A stretch of 64,000 nucleotides of DNA from Pinibacter aurantiacus (GCF_019130065.1 NZ_JAHSPG010000002.1:310001-374000), one strand, 5' to 3'; positions 43,639 to 53,610 are shown, numbered from the stretch's first letter. Program-made: numbers and translations. Notes: generated by a model from the sequence alone, not told the origin.

Positions 43639-43913
43639 ATTCATTACTAATAGCAGCAGTAGTAGCATCTCAAAATACCCAAATCGTAAAAACTTGGCCG
43701 CCGGCTAAAGTTCCGCCCGTACGTTTGTGGGTCTGACATTTAGGTGGGTGTTACTTACCTCATAACGTTAAATTCATTCCCTCCCAGTTGACATCCATAA
43801 TTCAATTTTGTATCTTGACACCTCCTCCGTTCAAGTGAATGCTGCTACAAATCTGATCGCCTTCCAAAAATCACGATTCCAAAAAAAGTTATTCAACACC
43901 TAAAACGCTTTTT
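43603..43913. other. Intergenic region before the DUF1579 gene
   Basis: Its first 36 bp are the right arm of the DUF559 cassette. The remainder has no recognisable promoter match, hairpin or gene. Confidence 0.5.
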
Positions 43914-44489
43914 ATGAAACACTTGCCTTTAATGACGGCGCTTTTATGTCTATGCATTATCTCTTATTCCGGTTACTCCCAGGACAACAGCACTGCTGAA
44001 AAAGCCTGGATGGCTTATAAAACTCCAGGCGATATTCACAAAATGCTGGCGACAGACGTAGGCGAATGGAAAACCGAAGCTACTGCATGGATGGAGCCCG
44101 GCAGTGCGCCTTCCAAGTCTACCGGCTCATGCACCAACAGAATGTTGCTAGATGGTCGCTTCCTCGAAACGCATCACACAGCCACAATGATGGGTATGCC
44201 ATTTGAAGGCTGGGGAACCATCGGCTACGACAATGCAAAGAAAGTCTTCGTAAGCAGTTGGATCGACAACTTTGGAACGGGCCTTATGTACATGGAAGGC
44301 ACATGGGACGATGCACAAAAAGCTATTGTTTCCAAAGGGAAATTTCCGGATCCTGAATCTGGCAAGGACATGGAAATGAAAGAAGTTTACAAGATAATAG
44401 ACAACAATACCAGAATAATGGAAATGTATGTTACTATGCCTGATGGCAAAGATTTTAAAACCATGGAACTAAAATACACCAGGAAATAA
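43914..44489 (+). CDS. DUF1579 domain protein, exported
   Basis: The protein (191 residues) has a signal peptide (MTALLCLCIISYSGYSQ). The DUF1579 domain covers nearly all of the mature part: DVGEWKTEATAWMEPG near residue 49, NRMLLDGRFLETHHT near 75, GMPFEGWGTIGYDNAKKVF near 92 and TWDDAQKAIVSKGKFPDP near 129. This family is calycin-like in shape and of unknown function. A weak stem-loop follows 11 bp after the stop. The gene stands alone. Confidence 0.88.
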   Translation: MKHLPLMTALLCLCIISYSGYSQDNSTAEKAWMAYKTPGDIHKMLATDVGEWKTEATAWMEPGSAPSKSTGSCTNRMLLDGRFLETHHTATMMGMPFEGWGTIGYDNAKKVFVSSWIDNFGTGLMYMEGTWDDAQKAIVSKGKFPDPESGKDMEMKEVYKIIDNNTRIMEMYVTMPDGKDFKTMELKYTRK

Positions 44490-44955
44490 CAGGTTTTTTA
44501 TTGAGGTGAATGCAAAATTTACCTCAATGATTTTGACTACAAAAACTTTATAAAAGACTATTGCATCAAAAAGATGAAATGTGTATTTTGTGGTTATGCA
44601 ATTCATTTTGCATCCGCTGAATTCACCTTATAGAAATCTTTTACTCAACAGATTGCATTATTCCCCCAAACCACCCGTTAGTCTTATTGCTTGCGATGAA
44701 TACATTTATATCCAATCTCATATTGGTTGCAGTCGCGCTTTGATTATAGCCAAATAACCCCCCGTTCAAATTCCCGTAAACCCGTGTTAATGAACACCGA
44801 AGTCAAGTTTATCTAACCGTAGCAAGTACCAGATGAGAAGTTAGCTCAGAAAATCGTTTGACAATAGCGAGTTTGAATTTCAAGCCTGCTCGTTATTCAG
44901 CACACGAAACCTTTAATGTATTCGCTTTTAAACCTTTCCAAAATTTGATCCGATT
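44490..44955. other. 466-bp intergenic region, mostly featureless
   Basis: A stem-loop at 44500-44528 is the only clear structure. Smaller imperfect palindromes (AATAGCGAG ... CTCGTTATT near 44862-44896) are seen. No gene, promoter match or word repeat is visible. Confidence 0.55.
44500..44528 (+). terminator. Stem-loop after the DUF1579 gene
   Basis: ATTGAGGT and ACCTCAAT pair over 8 bp and extend inward with one G-U. A T-rich stretch follows but no long T run, so it is a weak terminator candidate. Confidence 0.45.
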
Positions 44956-46044
44956 ATGCGTGCATCCACTGTAACCCGGTATTTGCTGATTGGCATTATT
45001 TTCCCATTCCTCATGCAATACGTTGCATACTACCGATTCACGGGCAATTACCTTCCGAATGTATTCTCAGAAAAAAGCTTCACGGAGTTCTATGAAAATT
45101 CAGTTTTCAGATATAGAATTCTCGGACGCGAGCTACAGATATGGACTTACCATCAACTGAAGGCAAAAAACTTTTCGAGGCATGTGGGCGAAATGGAAGT
45201 CTATTCAAAACGTCTTGATGTAATGGACCCCAACGCAGACAAGGTTTTTTACTTCGCCTACTTTATTTTAAACACAACATTTACCATTTTAACTGCCTTG
45301 GGCTTACTCTATCTTTTTGATAGAAAAAGTTTGTATCACATGAATGAAAGGCAGAAAATATTTGCCACTTCATTCCTTACACTGATCATCTGCATAACAC
45401 AGTTTGTGGTGACACCGTATGATGTGTTGGCTTACTTTCTCGAAGTGTTGGCGTTTACGGTTTTTGTATCCTATATGCAAAGCAACAAATGGTACACCAT
45501 GCTTGCGTTCTGTGCGTTGATATCTATAGCGACTATGGCAAGAGAATCTTCCGCATTGATATTGAGCTTCGCTGCCGCCCTTTATTTTACACTGTACGGC
45601 TTCCAAATGTGGTGGATAAAAAAACTGGTTTTGCCGACAGTGTTTTTCCTTATCACCTATGCTGGACTAAGGCTCCTGTACATCAATGAGCCTATTGCTA
45701 TTGCAGAAAAATTCACATGGTTCAAGAACGTTGATTTTTCGCATCCAGCTTCTTATGCAGGCATATTGATGACTGTAGTTGTGTTCTATCTGATGGCTAA
45801 AGCAACAACCAGCCAGATGAGTAAAAAATTGATGATGAACTATATCCTCATGACACTGCCTTACATAATCGTATTGCCGTTCATTGGATTGCTGATCGAG
45901 TTCCGTTTATGGGTACCATTGCTGATAGGGTCGTTAATGCTTGTAAATCTTAACCTGAAAGCGTTGTTTGTGCCAGGCAAAGAAAAAGAGTCGAGCAAAC
46001 ATCCCTTTGTATCCAATCCGCCAAATATAATTTCGACGACATAG
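44956..46044 (+). CDS. Polytopic inner-membrane protein of unknown function
   Basis: I do not recognise a family with confidence. The 362 residues contain about eight to nine hydrophobic helices (for example LLIGIIFPFLMQYVAYY at 10-26, FYFAYFILNTTFTILTALGL near 98, and PYIIVLPFIGLLIEF near 308). A long hydrophilic loop follows the first helix (about 30-95). The motif ATMARESSALILSF near residue 195 is reminiscent of membrane glycosyltransferases of the GT-C type, but it is weak evidence. A perfect bidirectional hairpin lies downstream. It converges with cysS. Confidence 0.7.
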   Translation: MRASTVTRYLLIGIIFPFLMQYVAYYRFTGNYLPNVFSEKSFTEFYENSVFRYRILGRELQIWTYHQLKAKNFSRHVGEMEVYSKRLDVMDPNADKVFYFAYFILNTTFTILTALGLLYLFDRKSLYHMNERQKIFATSFLTLIICITQFVVTPYDVLAYFLEVLAFTVFVSYMQSNKWYTMLAFCALISIATMARESSALILSFAAALYFTLYGFQMWWIKKLVLPTVFFLITYAGLRLLYINEPIAIAEKFTWFKNVDFSHPASYAGILMTVVVFYLMAKATTSQMSKKLMMNYILMTLPYIIVLPFIGLLIEFRLWVPLLIGSLMLVNLNLKALFVPGKEKESSKHPFVSNPPNIISTT

Positions 46045-46051
46045 GGAAAAG

Positions 46052-46104
46052 TTCATAAAAGCAAGAGGTCCGCATATATCATGCGGACCTCTTGCTTTTA
46101 TGAA
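46052..46104. terminator. Bidirectional 24-bp perfect hairpin
   Basis: The arms 46052-46075 and 46081-46104 pair perfectly over 24 bp with a 5-nt loop. It lies between two convergent genes. Four T or A residues occur within the stem base on each side, so it can act in both directions. Confidence 0.8.
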
Positions 46105-46180
46105 TTATTGAATAATTGAATAATTGATAGAAGATCGCTATTTAAGTTCAGTTATTCAGTCATTCAGTTATTCAATTATT
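46103..46180. repeat. Word hairpin, TGAATAAC family, copy 3
   Basis: Arm 46103-46127 (TGAATAAT words) and arm 46149-46180 are inverted around a 21-nt spacer. Arm 2 contains the TAA stop of cysS. It overlaps the base of the neighbouring perfect hairpin. Confidence 0.78.
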
Positions 46181-47669
46181 CGAAAGAATAACTCATTTCT
46201 CCACCTTTCTCATCCTTCAGCACAATGCCCATTTCAAGCAATTGATTTCTGATCTTATCAGATGTCGCGTAATCCTTTTTGCCTCTCGCTTCTTTTCTCA
46301 TGTCGATCACTAATTGCATTACACCATCCAATTTGCCGTTATTGGTTTCATTTTCACTGCGCATGCCAAGAATGTCTTCGAGGTATGTTTTGAAGGAACT
46401 TTTCAGCAATGCAAAAGTTGATGCACTCATGGCATTCGCGGCAATATGTTTGTCCTTAATACCATTGATCACAGGCACAAGCTCAAACATATTTGCCAAC
46501 ACTTTTGCGGTATTGAAATCATCGTTCATGAACTCTTCAAATTCGCCAGTCAGTTTTTTTACTTTCTCATCAAGCTCAGCATCCGCAGGAGTTGCATTGT
46601 CAGTTGCAGGAAGTTTTTGTAATGTTTCATAAGCTTCCCACAATCTCTTCAAACCTTTCTCTGCAGCCAGCAACGCTTCGTTGCCAAAATCAAGCGTACT
46701 GCGATAGTGGGTTTGCAATATGAAGAAGCGAATGGTCATTGGGCTATAGCCCTTCTCCAACAAAGGATGATCCCCGCTGAACATTTGCGTAAGCATGATC
46801 TGGTTGTTATAGCTTTTGCCCATTTTCCTGCCGTTTATTGTGATCATGTTGTTGTGCAACCAATAACGAACGGGAGCGTGGCCATTGCAAATAGTACTCT
46901 GTGCAATTTCGCTTTCATGGTGCGGAAACTGAAGGTCCATCCCGCCGCCGTGAATATCAAACTCGTGACCCAGGTATTTTGTTGCCATTGCAGAACACTC
47001 GATGTGCCAACCGGGGAAACCTTCGCCCCACGGGCTTTTCCAGCGCATAATGTGCTCTGGTGGTGCTGCTTTCCAAAGAGCAAAATCCTGCTTGTTTCTT
47101 TTTTCATCCTGCCCTTCCAGCTCACGCGTAGTTTCAAGAAGATCATCAATTTTTCTGCCGCTTAGTTTGCCGTACTCATGCGTTTCGGCATACTTTTTTA
47201 CGTCGAAATAAACAGAACCATTAACCACATAGGCATAGCCATCTTCAATGATCTTTTCGATCATGTTTAGTTGCTCCACAATGTGGCCCGTTGCGGTAGG
47301 TTCAATGTTTGGCTCGACATTATTGAATTGCAGCATGGCCCAGTGGAAAAGGTTGGTGTACTTTTGCACCAACTCCATTGGTTCAAGTTTTTCGATAACT
47401 GCTTTCTTTGAAATTTTATCCTCTGCTTCGCGCCCCTCTTCTTCAAAGTGGCCCGCATCGGTTATGTTGCGCACATATCGCACCTTGTTACCAAGATGCA
47501 TAAGGTAGCGGTAAATGATATCAAACGTGATATAAGGCCTCGCGTGACCAAGGTGACTTTCGCCGCTAACAGTAGGGCCGCACACATACATGCCCACATG
47601 ACCGTCCACTATCGACTTGAATACTTCCTTTTGGCGCGTGTAAGAATTGAAGACTTTTAACTGGCTCAT
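46176..47669 (-). CDS. cysS: Cysteinyl-tRNA synthetase
   Basis: CysS charges tRNA-Cys. The 497-residue protein is a class I synthetase. [20 protein letters not shown] near residue 30 holds the zinc Cys and the HIGH-like [14 protein letters not shown] near 219 and FPHHESE near 244 supply further zinc ligands. KMGKSYNN near 277 is the KMSKS-like loop. The C-terminal helical domain (about 340-497) recognises the anticodon. The TAA stop begins a TGAATAAC-word arm. A -7 box (TATTTTTG) lies 30 bp before the start. Confidence 0.95.
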   Translation of the reverse strand: MSQLKVFNSYTRQKEVFKSIVDGHVGMYVCGPTVSGESHLGHARPYITFDIIYRYLMHLGNKVRYVRNITDAGHFEEEGREAEDKISKKAVIEKLEPMELVQKYTNLFHWAMLQFNNVEPNIEPTATGHIVEQLNMIEKIIEDGYAYVVNGSVYFDVKKYAETHEYGKLSGRKIDDLLETTRELEGQDEKRNKQDFALWKAAPPEHIMRWKSPWGEGFPGWHIECSAMATKYLGHEFDIHGGGMDLQFPHHESEIAQSTICNGHAPVRYWLHNNMITINGRKMGKSYNNQIMLTQMFSGDHPLLEKGYSPMTIRFFILQTHYRSTLDFGNEALLAAEKGLKRLWEAYETLQKLPATDNATPADAELDEKVKKLTGEFEEFMNDDFNTAKVLANMFELVPVINGIKDKHIAANAMSASTFALLKSSFKTYLEDILGMRSENETNNGKLDGVMQLVIDMRKEARGKKDYATSDKIRNQLLEMGIVLKDEKGGEMSYSFE

Positions 47670-48016
47670 AATTTGGTAGAAATCCCGTTTAAGGTTTGCA
47701 AAAATAATACTTAGTCCGGCTATTATTACAGATATTACAGAAGACTACAACACGCAGATTTGCTGATATATACGAGGGAAAACATCATAAAAAGTGTTAA
47801 CTGTGAGCCAATCTTAAAACTTTTAAAGAATTTGGCAAAATATTTTTTTCCCGTTTGCTTTTTGCGTATCATTGCAACGGAATATTAGCTGATCAGGTCG
47901 ATTTCCCTAGCTCACAAGCGCGTTCAGTCATAGTCATTCCGCTCAAAAAAATTCATTTCAAACTTTCTAACAATCAAGGTTGGTTCATTTAAATCTGATT
48001 AACACACAAGTATTTT
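47670..48016. other. Divergent region upstream of cysS and rho
   Basis: The 347 bp contain a -7-like box for cysS at the left end. On the rho side there is TATCATTG near 47867 (one base off consensus) and a long leader with no gene. Rho leaders are often regulatory, but I see no obvious attenuator stem here. Confidence 0.5.
47699..47706 (-). promoter_or_regulatory. Possible -7 box for cysS
   Basis: The minus strand reads TATTTTTG, an exact TAnnTTTG, 30 bp before the cysS ATG; no matching -33 box is found. Confidence 0.45.
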
Positions 48017-49699
48017 ATGTACGACATTCTGCAATTGAACGACATGCTCGTTCCAGAGTTGCTTGATATTGCTGAGCAACTTAAAATCTCCAACGCTAAG
48101 AAATTGGAAAAACAAGACCTCATTTACAAAATCCTCGACAGCCAGGCTGTTCAATCAACCGCAGGTAAACCCCAGGAAGAAAAAGCTAAGCGCAAAAGAA
48201 TTGTAAAAACCACCACTGCTAACTCCACAGAAGAAGCAATAGTAGAAAGCGAGGAAGCTCCAAAGCCAGCACCAGCTAAGGCTGAAGCTAAAAAAGCACC
48301 TAAAAAAGAAGAAAAACCAGCTAAAAAGCTTGTTAAGAAAAAAGCGGCCGAAGAAGAGGTTGAACAACCATCTTTACCATTGCAGGACGATAACGACTTT
48401 TCTTCAATTGACGATGAGGAGAATGATGATATGTCCGGAGCTATAGAAGAAAACGAGAATGAGAACGAGAACATCCAGGCAGATGCAGTTGCAGAACCCG
48501 TTCAGGAACATGCAAGACCTGCACATCACGGACGTAATTTTCAACAAACTCAACAACGTCGCAACGACTATTTCAATATAGAATTTGACGGTATTATACA
48601 GGCAGAAGGCGTTTTGGAAATGATGCCCGATGGTTATGGTTTCTTAAGATCTTCTGACTACAATTATTTATCTTCTCCGGATGATATTTATGTATCTCCA
48701 TCACAAATAAAATTATTCGGTTTAAAAACCGGTGACACCGTTACTGGTTCCGTAAGGCCACCAAAAGAAGGTGAAAAATATTTCGCGCTTTTAAAAGTAG
48801 AAAGCATTAACGGTAAAAGCCCTGAAGAAGTGCGTGACCGCGTGCCTTTTGATTATTTAACACCGCTTTTCCCTTACGAAAAATTAAATCTCTTTACTAC
48901 ACCAAGCAACTACAGCACAAGGATCATAGACCTGTTTACCCCAATAGGTAAAGGACAGCGTGGATTGATCGTGGCGCAACCTAAAACCGGTAAAACAGTA
49001 TTGCTGAAAGAGATTGCCAACGCAATTGCGCAAAACCACCCTGATTGTTACCTGATGGTCGTATTGATCGACGAGCGTCCGGAAGAGGTGACAGATATGG
49101 AACGTAGCGTAAAAGCAGAGGTTATCGCATCAACATTTGATGAGCCTGCTGAAAAACACGTAAAAGTGTCTACAGTTGCTTTGCAAAAAGCTAAACGACT
49201 TGTAGAGTGCGGCCACGATGTAATCATCCTTCTTGATTCTATTACCCGCTTGGCTCGTGCGCACAACACCGTAGCACCTGCAAGTGGTAAAGTATTGAGT
49301 GGTGGTGTGGAAGCAAACGCAATGCAGAAACCAAAACAATTCTTTGGTGCTGCGCGTAAAATTGAAAACGGTGGTTCATTAACCATTCTTGCAACAGCAT
49401 TGATCGATACAGGTAGTAAAATGGACGAGGTGATCTTTGAAGAGTTCAAAGGTACTGGTAACATGGAGCTTCAGCTGGATCGCCGTTTGGCAAACAAACG
49501 TGTTTTCCCTGCAATTGATCTTGTTTCATCTTCTACAAGACGCGACGATCTGTTGCTTGACAGAGAAGTATTGCAACGCATGAACTTACTCCGCGTGTTC
49601 CTTACAGACATGAATACGGAAGAGGCAATGAACGAATTGCTGAAACGTATGCGTGGCACGAAGAGCAACGAAGAGTTTTTGGCAAGCATGAATAGGTAA
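48017..49699 (+). CDS. rho: Transcription termination factor Rho
   Basis: Rho is a hexameric RNA helicase that ends transcription. The 560-residue protein has the Rho N-terminal helical domain (about 1-45), a long low-complexity insertion rich in Lys, Ala, Glu, Asp and Asn (about 46-180), the RNA-binding cold-shock fold (about 190-265, [19 protein letters not shown]) and the ATPase domain. The Walker A is [10 protein letters not shown] near residue 323, the Walker [15 protein letters not shown] near 402, and the Q/R loops follow. The insertion is a known Bacteroidota feature. The stop is followed at once by a GTTGTTA arm and then a strong terminator. Confidence 0.96.
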   Translation: MYDILQLNDMLVPELLDIAEQLKISNAKKLEKQDLIYKILDSQAVQSTAGKPQEEKAKRKRIVKTTTANSTEEAIVESEEAPKPAPAKAEAKKAPKKEEKPAKKLVKKKAAEEEVEQPSLPLQDDNDFSSIDDEENDDMSGAIEENENENENIQADAVAEPVQEHARPAHHGRNFQQTQQRRNDYFNIEFDGIIQAEGVLEMMPDGYGFLRSSDYNYLSSPDDIYVSPSQIKLFGLKTGDTVTGSVRPPKEGEKYFALLKVESINGKSPEEVRDRVPFDYLTPLFPYEKLNLFTTPSNYSTRIIDLFTPIGKGQRGLIVAQPKTGKTVLLKEIANAIAQNHPDCYLMVVLIDERPEEVTDMERSVKAEVIASTFDEPAEKHVKVSTVALQKAKRLVECGHDVIILLDSITRLARAHNTVAPASGKVLSGGVEANAMQKPKQFFGAARKIENGGSLTILATALIDTGSKMDEVIFEEFKGTGNMELQLDRRLANKRVFPAIDLVSSSTRRDDLLLDREVLQRMNLLRVFLTDMNTEEAMNELLKRMRGTKSNEEFLASMNR

Positions 49700-49730
49700 A
49701 AGTTGTTGGTTGTTAGTTGGTAGTTGTTAG
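49700..49730. repeat. Single GTTGTTA-word arm at the rho stop
   Basis: About four 7-bp words (GTTGTTG, GTTGTTA, GTTGGTA) start directly after the rho TAA. No full inverted partner is present; a small piece (AACAGTTGTTAG) lies in the terminator that follows. Confidence 0.75.
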
Positions 49731-49780
49731 AAGAGTATACTGTTCAGGCACACCGGCGAAAATCATCAATCAAAATATAG

Positions 49781-49814
49781 AACGCAGTTAACAGTTGTTA
49801 GCTGCGTTTTTTTT
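49781..49814 (+). terminator. Rho-independent terminator of rho
   Basis: A 12-bp stem with one G-U (AACGCAGTTAAC / GTTAGCTGCGTT) with an AGTT loop is followed by eight T residues. Confidence 0.9.
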
Positions 49815-49827
49815 GCTGAATACTCAA

Positions 49828-49887
49828 TGCGAAACGCTTAAAGCATTGCGCACCAAGCGTTTTGCGTTAGGCATTAGGCGTTAAACA
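49828..49887. repeat. AACGCYTAA-type word hairpin, copy 2
   Basis: Arm 49828-49850 (GCGAAACGCTTAAAGC) faces arm 49856-49887 (GCGTTTTGCGTTAGGC and more) imperfectly. It is the same word type as the perfect copy at 39677. Confidence 0.65.
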
Positions 49888-49966
49888 TTCATTATCTTTA
49901 AAAAAAATCGTACAACTCTCTATGACATGTAGTTATTAATGTTTTTATTTATAAAAAATTTCACAA

Positions 49967-50809
49967 ATGCAATTTGATGGTTTGATTTTCGATATTGGAA
50001 TGTTTGATGGCATCGATACCCGTTACTTTTTGAAAAATAATTACAAAGTCATTGCGGTTGAGGCAGATCCCACACTGGTAAAAAAAGCATCTGAAACTTT
50101 TAAAGAAGCAATTGATAAGGACCAGCTTTCTATTTTGAATTTCGCTTTATCCGATCAGGATGATCAGGACCTTTCTTTCAACATTAGTGAGTATGCATTC
50201 TGGAATTCATTAAAACCTGAAGTTGCAGGCAGATTGGATACATTTAAAGAGTCGATCATTGTAAAGAGCCGCAAGCTCTCTACTTTGTTTGCGCAATATG
50301 GTGTGCCATTATATTGCAAAGTAGACATTGAAGGCTTTGATGCGATCTGCGTATCAACACTGGAAGGAACAAAGCTTCAGCCAAAATATATTTCAGTGGA
50401 AACAGAATGTATTGGTGAAAATGAAGTGCTTGATGAAGCAGGCATGCTTAAAACACTTGACACATTAAAAGCAATAGGTTATAGCCAGTTTAAACTTGTT
50501 GACCAGACAACACTTGCTGTACTGGAGTTGGATAAGCCTTTCTACGGCGGCACGTGGGATAAGCTGAACAGGTTGAAGAATAAATATTTCCACTACAATT
50601 TTATCCGCGATCATAAAAATGGCGTGAAGTACAATCTTTTTTACACCGGTGCATCTGGTGCCTTCGGTGAAAGCCTTGGTGGCAGCAAATGGTACAACTA
50701 TGAAGAAGCAAAAAAACTATTGCTTCAACACCGCGAACAATATTTTAATCTCTACAAAGATCAGAATAAGAACTTTACATTTTGGTGCGACTGGCACGCG
50801 AAGTTATAG
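49967..50809 (+). CDS. FkbM-family SAM-dependent methyltransferase
   Basis: The protein (280 residues) has a Rossmann-type methyltransferase fold. The SAM-binding region is DGLIFDIGMFDGIDTRYFLK near residue 4, where the usual Gly-rich loop is partly replaced by MFDG. Further motifs are VIAVEADPTLVKKAS near 33 and LYCKVDIEGFDAICVSTL near 112, the FkbM signature around the conserved D-x-E-G. FkbM enzymes O-methylate small molecules or glycans; the substrate is unknown. It converges with the pterin dehydratase gene across a stop-to-stop GAGAGTT hairpin. Confidence 0.83.
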   Translation: MQFDGLIFDIGMFDGIDTRYFLKNNYKVIAVEADPTLVKKASETFKEAIDKDQLSILNFALSDQDDQDLSFNISEYAFWNSLKPEVAGRLDTFKESIIVKSRKLSTLFAQYGVPLYCKVDIEGFDAICVSTLEGTKLQPKYISVETECIGENEVLDEAGMLKTLDTLKAIGYSQFKLVDQTTLAVLELDKPFYGGTWDKLNRLKNKYFHYNFIRDHKNGVKYNLFYTGASGAFGESLGGSKWYNYEEAKKLLLQHREQYFNLYKDQNKNFTFWCDWHAKL

Positions 50810-50927
50810 TTGAGAGTTGAGAGTTGAGAGTTGAAAAAAGTAATTGCTGAAGATACAGGATTTTGCCTTGCAGTGTGAATCTTCAATTTTAGAGAACTCT
50901 CAACTCTCCATTCTCCATTCTCAATTA
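50807..50927. repeat. Word hairpin, GAGAGTT family, copy 2 (stop to stop)
   Basis: Arm 50807-50834 begins with the TAG stop of the FkbM gene, and arm 50895-50927 ends with the TAA stop of the convergent pterin dehydratase gene. Both arms are 7-bp words (GTTGAGA) with a few CCATT variants. The spacer is 60 nt. The element occupies the whole gap. Confidence 0.87.
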
Positions 50928-51152
50928 AAGAGCATCGATCTTGCTCGCCAATTTCCTATCCTTCTCCGTCACCACATTTCCCGCATCGTGCGTGGAGAGC
51001 CAGATTTCAACTTCGTTGTATACATTTTTCCACAACGGATGGTGGTCCATTTTTTCTGCTTCCAGTGCGACTCTTGTCATGAAAGCGAAAGCCTGTGAAA
51101 AGTCCTTGAATTTAAATTTCTTATATAGCTGGTTATCTTTTTCTTCCCACAT
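50925..51152 (-). CDS. 4a-hydroxytetrahydrobiopterin dehydratase (pterin carbinolamine dehydratase)
   Basis: This small enzyme (75 residues, shorter than the usual 95-105) dehydrates 4a-hydroxytetrahydropterin to regenerate the cofactor after aromatic hydroxylation, or acts in molybdopterin-linked roles. The family signature is [20 protein letters not shown] (residues about 33-52), with the paired histidines and the downstream STHDAGNVV. The N terminus is brief, so an upstream start should be considered, although none is evident. Its TAA stop is fused to the GAGAGTT-word hairpin shared with the FkbM gene. Confidence 0.87.
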   Translation of the reverse strand: MWEEKDNQLYKKFKFKDFSQAFAFMTRVALEAEKMDHHPLWKNVYNEVEIWLSTHDAGNVVTEKDRKLASKIDAL

Positions 51153-51239
51153 AAGGCAAGTGTTTTAAAGTAAATGAATGTATGTTTAAATGCAAATCGT
51201 TTCAATTATAATGCCTGACCGCCATGGTCGACAGGGTAC

Positions 51240-51275
51240 CAGACCTGAAAGGTTTTTAAAACTTGTCAGGACTTA
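51240..51275. repeat. GACCTGACAGGTTTT-type palindrome (decayed)
   Basis: AGACCTGAAAGGTTTTTAAA and its inverted partner (ACTTGTCAGGACT) pair imperfectly around a T/A-rich centre. It resembles palindromic repeats I recall from Bacteroidota intergenic regions. Confidence 0.6.
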
Positions 51276-51294
51276 ACCTCCGATCAATCAACAA

Positions 51295-51729
51295 TTAAAA
51301 GATCAAATGTCCTTTGTTCTTGATCTTTTCATTCGTAAGCTCTGTAACCAATTGAACAGCGTTGATTGCTTTAATAGAGTTGATCACATTGTGCAATGTG
51401 GCGTCGCCAACAACATCTCCCTTCATCAGCCACAAAAAATCAAGATGTTTAAATTCGGGTAACAAATATTCACCATCGTTTTGATTGTTGTACAAATAAT
51501 GGCACAATGAACTGTTTGGTTCCCGGTATTCAAAAACTGCGAAATAGTATAGTCTTCCTTTGCGGGTAAGCGGAATTTCCACATCCGGATTTATGCGAAA
51601 ATTAAGCCTGAACAAATGATTGAGTTGCCAGCAAAATTGATATGATTTAATAGGCGCTACAATGCCCAGCAGACGGGTGTCTTCAAAGAAGTCCTCCGCC
51701 ATTTCATCCATGTTAAGTTTTAATTTCAT
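51295..51729 (-). CDS. IPExxxVDY-family protein
   Basis: The protein (144 residues) belongs to a Bacteroidota-specific family named after a short conserved motif. Here the motif reads LPEFKHLDFLWLMKGD near residue 92. A second conserved region, FQLNHLFRLNFR in similar form, lies near residue 35. There is no signal peptide or membrane helix, and no known function. Start at the ATG at 51729. It lies downstream of the M28 peptidase on the same strand with a 155-bp gap holding a single AATTTGAA arm. Confidence 0.8.
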   Translation of the reverse strand: MKLKLNMDEMAEDFFEDTRLLGIVAPIKSYQFCWQLNHLFRLNFRINPDVEIPLTRKGRLYYFAVFEYREPNSSLCHYLYNNQNDGEYLLPEFKHLDFLWLMKGDVVGDATLHNVINSIKAINAVQLVTELTNEKIKNKGHLIF

Positions 51730-51744
51730 TATAGTGCCAGGATC

Positions 51745-51770
51745 AATTTGAAAATTTGAAAATATGCTAA
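51745..51770. repeat. Single AATTTGAA-word arm
   Basis: About three 8-bp words, without an inverted partner, lie 15 bp upstream of the IPExxxVDY start codon on the plus strand. Confidence 0.7.
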
Positions 51771-51884
51771 TTTCCTGCCCGACTAATCATTCCCGTTCGA
51801 ATTGTTATCCATGTAGGCAGGCGGGGGAAATTCTTTCAGTGCTGGTTTGACGAAAGATGGCTATTTCTCGAATTGATTTATTTT

Positions 51885-53537
51885 TTAAAAAGTAACCTCT
51901 GTGCTTATTTCCTTATCGCCGCGCTTATATTTCAATGGAGCTTTATCGCCTTTCTTGTATTTGCCAAGTGCCTGCATGTAATTTTCAAGCGACAATACAG
52001 AATCAGCACCAAGTTTTGTAATTACATCACCTGGTTGTAGTCCTGCCTTTTGTGCAGGTCTTCCGTCGCTTACCCCGTCTAGCCTTACCCCATTTCCGTT
52101 GAAGCTATAATCTGGCATAATTCCCAATGTAACGCTGAATTTGGCGCTCGTAGAGGTTTGCGATTCTGTGGTTTTTGTAAAAGTAAGTTTCGCCTCTTTA
52201 TTCGTTGCTCCAATAACGTTATAGATATATTTTACAATGAAAAACTCCCCATCATAGTTGATCTTATCAAAATCATCAGAAGGTTTGTGATAGTCGCCGT
52301 GCAATCCCGTAAAGAAGAACAACACCGGAATATCTTTTCTATAAAATGAGGTGTGATCACTTGGGCCTACACCGCTTGAATCATATTTCACCGTGAAATA
52401 TTTGCTGTCACTTACAGAAGTCAGATACTTGTTCCATGAAGGAGAAGTGCCGTAACCGCCGATCATCAAAGCCTTGTTGCTATCATTCAATCTGCCCACC
52501 ATATCGAGGTTGATCATATAATTGACAGAAGAAAGATCAACGGTAGGGTGCTCGGTGAAATATTTAGAACCCAGCAAGCCAAGTTCTTCACCAGAGAAAG
52601 CGATGAAGAGATAATTGTTGTTTTTAAATTTAGCTGCCTTTAACATTCTTGCTAATTCAATAACAGCCGCTACTCCGCTTGCGTTATCGTCAGCGCCGTT
52701 ATAAATTTCATTTTTACCGGCATTTGTGCCCAACGTGCCTCCATCTTCGCCATGACCAAGATGATCAAGGTGTGCACCAATGATAATCGTTTGTTTGGCA
52801 CCGTTATCAACGTATCCAACGACGTTGTGGGCAACACGTTTTTTATCTGTAAATGCAACTTTAAGGTCAACGTCTATTGTTGCGGATTCATCAGCGAAAT
52901 ATTTGGTTGTTACATTTTTGTTTACGCACACCACAGGTATTGGAAGTGTCGCGCCTTTTGACTTTGGCTCAAATGATAGACCGTCTTCGTAAGTAGAAGT
53001 GTTATACACAAACAAAGCTGTCGCGCCTTTCTTTGCATAGTCTTTCGAAATTTTTTCTACAAATCCCCATACATCAAAATGCGGATTGTTGGCGCTGGTG
53101 GTTAAAATTTCTTTAAGATCTAAAAACCACGGAACTCCTTTTTCACGAAGGGCAATGGAAGGCTGTTCTTTTACTGATTTCTGTGGTGAAGCAGGGAATG
53201 GAAAAAAATCATTTGTGCTGATGGATTCTCCTTCGAATGTTAATGCGCTGGCACTGTAATCCTTGCCATCATAGATTTCGAAATCCTGCAACCAGGAGCT
53301 GTTGGTTCCCTTTGGCTGTAAACCAATCGTTTTGAATTGGTCAGAAACATAACTATCTGCGACTTGTTCACCTTTGCTGCCACTGCGGCGTCCTTCAAGA
53401 TCATCATTTGATAAAAAACGAATATGCTTTTGCAGATTGTCTACAACAGGCTTATCATTTTTTTTGATCTTTTGGGCGAATGAATCAGGAAAAGAAAGCA
53501 CGGCGGGCAACATTAATACCCATAAAGGTGAACGCAT
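51885..53537 (-). CDS. M28-family zinc aminopeptidase with PA and PDZ domains, exported
   Basis: A signal peptide (LWVLMLPAVLSFPDSFAQ) precedes the 550-residue enzyme. Order: N-terminal lid (about 25-85), a protease-associated insert (about 100-230), the M28 catalytic domain (about 240-430) and a C-terminal PDZ domain (about 455-545, PAQKAGLQPGDVITKLG). Zinc ligands are visible: GAHLDHLGHG, NGADDNASGV, AFSGEELGLLG (with the catalytic Glu), NLDMVGRL and GLHGDYHKPSDD. The enzyme probably trims peptides in the periplasm or at the outer membrane. A -7 box TAACTTTG lies 20 bp before the ATG. The gene reads alone. Confidence 0.92.
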   Translation of the reverse strand: MRSPLWVLMLPAVLSFPDSFAQKIKKNDKPVVDNLQKHIRFLSNDDLEGRRSGSKGEQVADSYVSDQFKTIGLQPKGTNSSWLQDFEIYDGKDYSASALTFEGESISTNDFFPFPASPQKSVKEQPSIALREKGVPWFLDLKEILTTSANNPHFDVWGFVEKISKDYAKKGATALFVYNTSTYEDGLSFEPKSKGATLPIPVVCVNKNVTTKYFADESATIDVDLKVAFTDKKRVAHNVVGYVDNGAKQTIIIGAHLDHLGHGEDGGTLGTNAGKNEIYNGADDNASGVAAVIELARMLKAAKFKNNNYLFIAFSGEELGLLGSKYFTEHPTVDLSSVNYMINLDMVGRLNDSNKALMIGGYGTSPSWNKYLTSVSDSKYFTVKYDSSGVGPSDHTSFYRKDIPVLFFFTGLHGDYHKPSDDFDKINYDGEFFIVKYIYNVIGATNKEAKLTFTKTTESQTSTSAKFSVTLGIMPDYSFNGNGVRLDGVSDGRPAQKAGLQPGDVITKLGADSVLSLENYMQALGKYKKGDKAPLKYKRGDKEISTEVTF

Positions 53538-53556
53538 AGATGATAATTTCGAGGTA

Positions 53557-53564
53557 CAAAGTTA
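53557..53564 (-). promoter_or_regulatory. Promoter -7 box for the M28 peptidase
   Basis: The minus strand reads TAACTTTG, an exact TAnnTTTG, 20 bp before the ATG. A correctly spaced -33 box is not seen. Confidence 0.5.
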
Positions 53565-53610
53565 ATCAGGCAAAAACTATTCCTGTTTATTTAGGTGATT
53601 TTTTTGATGG

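Noticed and set aside
51153-51294. Small gene between the pterin dehydratase and IPExxxVDY genes
   Set aside because: No frame of coding character; the region holds only a decayed palindrome.
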